This document shows, one piece after another, positions 18,755-22,318 of a DNA stretch of 22,318 nt; within the stretch, counting starts at the first letter, position 1, and the number at the start of each line of letters is the position of its first letter. The position numbers and the translations under genes are program-made. The stretch spans positions 1 to 22,318 of the forward strand of contig JACQUR010000258.1 of the NCBI GenBank assembly GCA_016210245.1. The letters run 5' to 3'. The notes beneath the pieces were generated by a model, which was not told where the DNA came from, made no database searches, and worked only from the letters and a program-made list of their open reading frames with translations. This DNA is from Chloroflexota bacterium (lineage in GTDB: Bacteria; Chloroflexota; UBA6077; JACQUR01).

Positions 18755-21335
18755 CCGGGCGAAGCTGGTGATTCCAGAGTTATCCCTGGTCGTCCTCATC
18801 GGCGCCTCCGGCGCCGGGAAGTCGACCTTTGCCCGCGAGCACTTTCGGCCCACGGAGGTGCTCTCGTCGGACTTCTGTCGAGGGTTGGTCTCCGACGACG
18901 AGAACCAGCAGAGCGCCACCTCGGACGCCTTCGAGGTGCTGCACTTCATCGCCGCCAGGCGACTGGCGCGCGGGCGGCTGGTGGTGGTCGACGCGACCAA
19001 CGTGCAGGCAGAGGCGCGCAAGCCGCTGCTGGCGCTGGCCCGCGAGTATCACTGCCTGCCGGTGGCCATCGTCTTCAACCTGCCGGAGCGATTGCTCCAC
19101 GAGCGCAACCGCCAGCGCCCGGACCGCGACTTCGGCCCGCACGTGGTGCGGCGCCAGCGGCAGGAGCTGCGGCGGTCGCTATCCAGCCTCGAGCGCGAGG
19201 GCTTCCGCTACCTCTACGTGCTCTCGTCGCCCGAAGAGGTGGAGGCGGCGGTGGTGGAGCGCCAGCCGCTGTGGACCAACCGCACCTGGGAGCACGGGCC
19301 CTTTGACATCGTCGGTGACGTGCATGGCTGCTTCGACGAACTGGTGGCGCTGCTGGAGCGCCTGGGCTACGAGATGCGCTGGGAGCCGGAGGGTGACGGG
19401 GTTCCAGCCGGCGGGCGCTACCAGGTGCTGCCGCCCGAGGGGCGCAAGGCGGTCTTCCTGGGCGACCTGGTGGACCGGGGGCCGAACACGCCCGGCGTGC
19501 TGCGGCTGGCGATGGACATGGTGGCGGCCGGCGTGGGGCTGTGCGTGCCGGGCAACCACGAGCGCAAGCTGCTGCGCAAGCTCAAGGGCCGCAACGTCCA
19601 GGTGACGCACGGGCTGGCCGAGACCCTGGCCCAACTGGAGCAGGAGCCCACCGAGTTCCAGGCGCGGGTGGCGAAGTTCCTGGACGGGCTGGTGAGCCAC
19701 TACGTGCTGGACGACGGCAAGCTGGTGGTGGCCCACGCCGGGCTGAAGGAGGGGCTGCAGGGGCGCGCCTCCAGGGCGGTGCGTGAGTTCGCCCTGTACG
19801 GGGAGACGACCGGCGAAACCGACGAGTTCGGGCTGCCGGTGCGCTACCCGTGGGCGCGGGACTATCGTGGCCAGGCGATGGTGGTCTACGGCCACACGCC
19901 GGTCCCGGAGCCGGCCTGGCTCAACCGCACCACCAACCTCGACACCGGCTGCGTGTTCGGCGGCAAGCTGAGCGCGCTGCGCTACCCGGAGCTGGAGCTG
20001 GTGTCGGTGCCAGCCGCGCGGACCTACTACCAGCCAGCGCGCCCGTTCCTGCCAGAGGGGGAGCAGGCCCCGCCGGCCGAGCCGAGGCAGGACGGCCTGC
20101 TGGACATCCAGGACGTGCTGGGCGGGCGAGCGGTCCAGACACGGTTGCTCGGCCCGGTCACCATCCGCGAGGAGCGGGCGGCCGCGGCGCTGGAGGTGAT
20201 GAGCCGCTTCGCCCTCGACCCGCGCTGGCTCATCTACCTGCCGCCCACCATGTCGCCCACCGAGACCAGCCAGGCGCCCGGGCTGCTGGAGCACCCGGCC
20301 GAGGCCTTCGCCTACTACCGCCACGAGGGCGTGCCGCAGGTGGTGTGCGAGGAGAAGCACATGGGCTCGCGGGCGGTGCTGATCGTGTGCCGCGATGAAG
20401 CGGTGGCGCGGCGGCGCTTCGACGTGGGCGAAGCCACGCTCGGCGCCTGCTACACCCGCACCGGGCGGCGGTTCTTCGACGCCCCGGCGCTGGAGGCGGA
20501 GGTGCTGGGGCGTGTGCGGGCGGCGCTGGAGGCCTCGGGGCTGTGGGAGGAGCTGCGCACCGACTGGGTCTGCCTCGATTGCGAGCTGCTGCCGTGGTCG
20601 GCCAAGGCCCAGGAGCTGCTGCGCCACCAGTATGCGGCAGCCGGAGCGGCCTCGCGGGCGGCGCTCCCGGAGGCGGTGGCCAGCCTGGCTCAGGCAGTGG
20701 CGCGCGGCCAGGAGGTCGGGGCGCTGCTCGAACGGTTCCAGGGGCGGGCGGCGATGGCAGAGCGGTACGTGGAGGCCTATGGGCGCTACTGCTGGCCGGT
20801 CCACTCGGTGGCCGATCTGAGGCTCGCGCCGTTCCACCTGCTGGCCAGCGAGGGCGCAGCCCACGTGGGCAAGGATCACTGGTGGCACATGGAGACGCTG
20901 GCCCGGCTGTGCCGCGCGGACGAGGCGCTGCTGCTGGCCACGCCTTGCCGAGTGGTGGACGTCACCGATACGGCCAGCCAGGACGAGGCGGTCCGCTGGT
21001 GGGAGGCGCTGACCGAGCGCGGCGGCGAGGGGATGGTGGCCAAGCCGCTGCCGTTCGTCGCCCAGGGGCGGCGCCGGCTGGCCCAGCCGGCGGTGAAGTG
21101 CCGCGGGCGAGAGTACCTGCGGATCATCTACGGTCCGGAGTACACCGCGCCCGAGCACCTGGAGCAACTGCGGCAGCGCAGCCTGGCCACCAAGCGGGCG
21201 CTGGCGCTGCGGGAGTTCGCGCTAGGGGTGGAGGCGCTGGAGCGCTTCGTCCGCCAGGAGCCGCTCTACCGCGTCCACGAGTGCGTGTTCGCCGTCCTGG
21301 CGCTGGAGAGCGAGCCGGTCGACCCGCGGCTGTGA
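18747..21335 (+). CDS. pnkp: Pnkp, polynucleotide kinase-phosphatase-ligase of RNA repair
   Basis: The 862-residue product has the three modules of bacterial Pnkp. Kinase: P-loop GASGAGKST (Lys25, Ser26) and VVVDATNVQAEARKPL. Phosphatase (metallophosphoesterase): DIVGDVHGC (Asp191, His193), FLGDLVDRGP (Asp240), GNHE (Asn270-Glu272), VVAHAGL (His330) and YGHTP (His383). Ligase/adenylyltransferase: EEKHMGSRA with nucleophile Lys537, CLDCELLPWS, EGMVAKP (Glu761-Lys766) and VKCRGREYLRI (Lys784). The length fits the ~870-residue C. thermocellum protein. It heals 5'-OH and 2',3'-cyclic phosphate ends and, with Hen1, ligates RNAs cut by ribotoxins. All key motifs are intact. ATG 18747 overlaps the hen1 stop (ATGCATGA). 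Confidence 0.97.
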   Translation: MHDRAKLVIPELSLVVLIGASGAGKSTFAREHFRPTEVLSSDFCRGLVSDDENQQSATSDAFEVLHFIAARRLARGRLVVVDATNVQAEARKPLLALAREYHCLPVAIVFNLPERLLHERNRQRPDRDFGPHVVRRQRQELRRSLSSLEREGFRYLYVLSSPEEVEAAVVERQPLWTNRTWEHGPFDIVGDVHGCFDELVALLERLGYEMRWEPEGDGVPAGGRYQVLPPEGRKAVFLGDLVDRGPNTPGVLRLAMDMVAAGVGLCVPGNHERKLLRKLKGRNVQVTHGLAETLAQLEQEPTEFQARVAKFLDGLVSHYVLDDGKLVVAHAGLKEGLQGRASRAVREFALYGETTGETDEFGLPVRYPWARDYRGQAMVVYGHTPVPEPAWLNRTTNLDTGCVFGGKLSALRYPELELVSVPAARTYYQPARPFLPEGEQAPPAEPRQDGLLDIQDVLGGRAVQTRLLGPVTIREERAAAALEVMSRFALDPRWLIYLPPTMSPTETSQAPGLLEHPAEAFAYYRHEGVPQVVCEEKHMGSRAVLIVCRDEAVARRRFDVGEATLGACYTRTGRRFFDAPALEAEVLGRVRAALEASGLWEELRTDWVCLDCELLPWSAKAQELLRHQYAAAGAASRAALPEAVASLAQAVARGQEVGALLERFQGRAAMAERYVEAYGRYCWPVHSVADLRLAPFHLLASEGAAHVGKDHWWHMETLARLCRADEALLLATPCRVVDVTDTASQDEAVRWWEALTERGGEGMVAKPLPFVAQGRRRLAQPAVKCRGREYLRIIYGPEYTAPEHLEQLRQRSLATKRALALREFALGVEALERFVRQEPLYRVHECVFAVLALESEPVDPRL

Positions 21336-21489
21336 CAGCAGCCCCGGGTGGTTCTTCGCGTTGGCCAGGCTTTGCGGAGGCCCCGCGCCTCACCCGGTGG
21401 GGCAGGTGTCTGTATGCTACTTGGATATGGCGCTTGTATGCGTATTCCATCCTTTGTCAGTGGGCTTGATTCATACCCATTCATAACAC
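21336..21489. other. Non-coding gap after pnkp
   Basis: I see no gene here. The part from about 21410 is much less GC-rich than its surroundings (words such as TTGATTCATACCCATTCATAA) and leads directly into the transposase remnant, so it may be part of an old insertion. No terminator with a T-run was found after pnkp. Confidence 0.4.
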
Positions 21490-22056
21490 TACTTTGGCGT
21501 GATATTTGGGGAACTGGGCAAGACGGCCAACTGCCAGGTGGTGGTCACCGCCCATTACGCGGAGCCGCGCTGGCACTGGCCCCTTGGCACACGGCTGTAT
21601 CTGCCGGAGTCGTGGACGCAGGACCCGGAGCGCTGCGGGGCGGCGCGGGTTCCTGCCGAGGTCGCCTGTGCGACCAAGCCGGCCCTGGCGCTGGGGTTGC
21701 TGGACCAGGCGCGGCGGGCGGGGGTCGGCCACCGGGTGAGCACCGCGGAGGCCGGGTACGGTGAGGTGCCTGACTTCTTGAAGGGCTTGGAGGCACGGCA
21801 GGAGCCCTAGGTCGTCCAGGTGAGCAAAGTCTTTGGGGTGCGGCTGCCCGCCGAGGTGGCCGAGGCGGCGCAGCGTCCCATCCCGCCCACCAAGCGGCCG
21901 GGGCGGAAACCAAATGACGGAAGGGAGCAGCAAGCGTCTGGTGGCCGGGCGGGCCGACCTCGGAAGCACCCGCACCCGGTCCAGGTAGCGCCCAGGCACA
22001 CGGCCAAGGAACTGACCGAGGCGTTGCCAGCGGATGTGGTGTTGCGCTCTGGTGGA
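21490..22056 (+). mobile_element. IS701-like transposase remnant (decayed)
   Basis: The frame reads FGELGKTANCQVVVTAHYAEPRWHWPLGTRLYLPESW, then TKPALALGLLDQARRAGVGHRVSTAEAGYGEVPDFLKGLEARQEP, TAG at 21808, and in the same frame VVQVSKVFGVRLPAEVAEAAQRPI up to LTEALPADVV. This is the middle of an IS701-type (DDE_5) transposase. The N-terminal third with the first catalytic Asp is missing. The second motif, normally ADAGYGD, here reads AEAGYGE, losing the key Asp. An internal stop replaces what is usually Tyr. The C-terminal part after LTEALP diverges. It is a dead fragment with no visible terminal inverted repeats. Confidence 0.75.
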
Positions 22057-22060
22057 GGCC

Positions 22061-22165
22061 GTCACCGAGGCCCAGGTCGAGAGGGCCAGCCTCACCCGGC
22101 CGATGCCCAGCAAGGTGCCCGTCACGGCCACACCGGTCACCGAAGCCCAGATCGAGACGGCCAGC
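22061..22165. repeat. Two 30 bp direct repeats encoding VTEAQ(V/I)E-x-AS
   Basis: The 30 bp units at 22061-22090 and 22136-22165 differ at three positions. In one frame both translate as VTEAQ-(V/I)-E-(R/T)-AS; of the three differences one is silent and one is conservative. No start codon or longer gene around them is convincing. Confidence 0.55.
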
Positions 22166-22184
22166 GGATTTCCGCTGGCTTTTC
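22161..22184 (+). terminator. Possible intrinsic terminator
   Basis: CCAGCGG, loop ATTT, CCGCTGG, followed by CTTTTCC. The stem is perfect but the T-run is short. It could end transcription from the decayed region upstream. Confidence 0.4.
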
Positions 22185-22190
22185 CCCCCT

Positions 22191-22318
22191 ATGGCCAGTC
22201 TCGTCCCGGTATGCCGCGACCTGCTCGTCCAGTTGGTCATCACTCTTCGCTGTCCTCACTGCCAGGCAAGGGTGCCAGTTCCGACCCTGGCAGCCGCCAT
22301 GTCGCACGCACGCTCACC
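22191..22318 (+). CDS. Possible start of a gene running off the window
   Basis: From ATG 22191 an open frame reads MASLVPVCRDLLVQLV, ITLRCPHCQARVPVPTLAAAMSHAR to the window end. The CPHC pair is like the first half of a zinc ribbon. There is no ribosome-binding site, and the start is uncertain, so this is only a possible partial gene. Confidence 0.2.
   Translation, partial: MASLVPVCRDLLVQLVITLRCPHCQARVPVPTLAAAMSHARS

Noticed and set aside
19179..21167. 662-codon open frame opposite pnkp
   Set aside because: Shadow of the pnkp codon pattern; the product is rich in Gln, His, Arg and Leu without domains, while pnkp has all its catalytic motifs.

Overview
The window is GC-rich and gene-dense, with frequent GTG starts. 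It looks like a chromosomal accessory region of a Chloroflexota-like or similar high-GC bacterium. Pointers are an LLM-class (F420/flavin) oxidoreductase, short family repeats of the 'TCATCCTGAGCTTGTCGAAGG' kind between and inside genes, an IS701-type transposase relic, and a bacterial Pnkp/Hen1 RNA-repair operon. No rRNA, tRNA or ribosomal-protein gene is present, so the taxonomy is inference.

Positions 1-5000 hold ordinary genes. Two glycosyltransferases lie on the minus strand; one is cut by the window edge and the other carries repeat-derived peptide insertions. They are followed by a secreted CAP/SCP-like protein, a small conserved protein, and a 12-helix MFS transporter. A nested ~156 bp palindrome separates the last two genes.

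Positions 5000-12900 are an accessory, defence-like island. It contains: a scar of a nucleotidyltransferase gene; two copies of a Phd-like antitoxin gene inside a duplicated ~285 bp segment; between these, a complete AbiEi/AbiEii-type pair driven by a promoter with a perfect 22 bp palindrome over the -10 and start codon; a PD-(D/E)XK-like nuclease gene; and a SIR2-like gene whose reading frame runs through an amber codon into a second PD-(D/E)XK-like domain. Integron attC-like hairpins sit directly after the nuclease gene and after the SIR2 gene, which suggests the SIR2 gene arrived as a cassette. The island ends in eroded toxin-antitoxin pieces on both strands and a perfect 24 bp-stem hairpin. 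Part of the island is visibly less GC-rich: one 60-base row in the SIR2 gene has 35 G+C, against 48 in a row of the pnkp gene.

Positions 12900-17000 (minus strand) hold an LLM-class oxidoreductase, an enamidase-like amidohydrolase, and an AAA ATPase with a C-terminal nuclease-like domain behind a 33 bp palindrome.

Positions 17000-21335 hold the hen1-pnkp RNA-repair operon (RNA end-healing, ligation and 3'-terminal 2'-O-methylation). It is preceded by a 52-codon small ORF and an intrinsic terminator that lies between the only promoter I can see and hen1. The window closes with a dead IS701-type transposase remnant and unassigned sequence.
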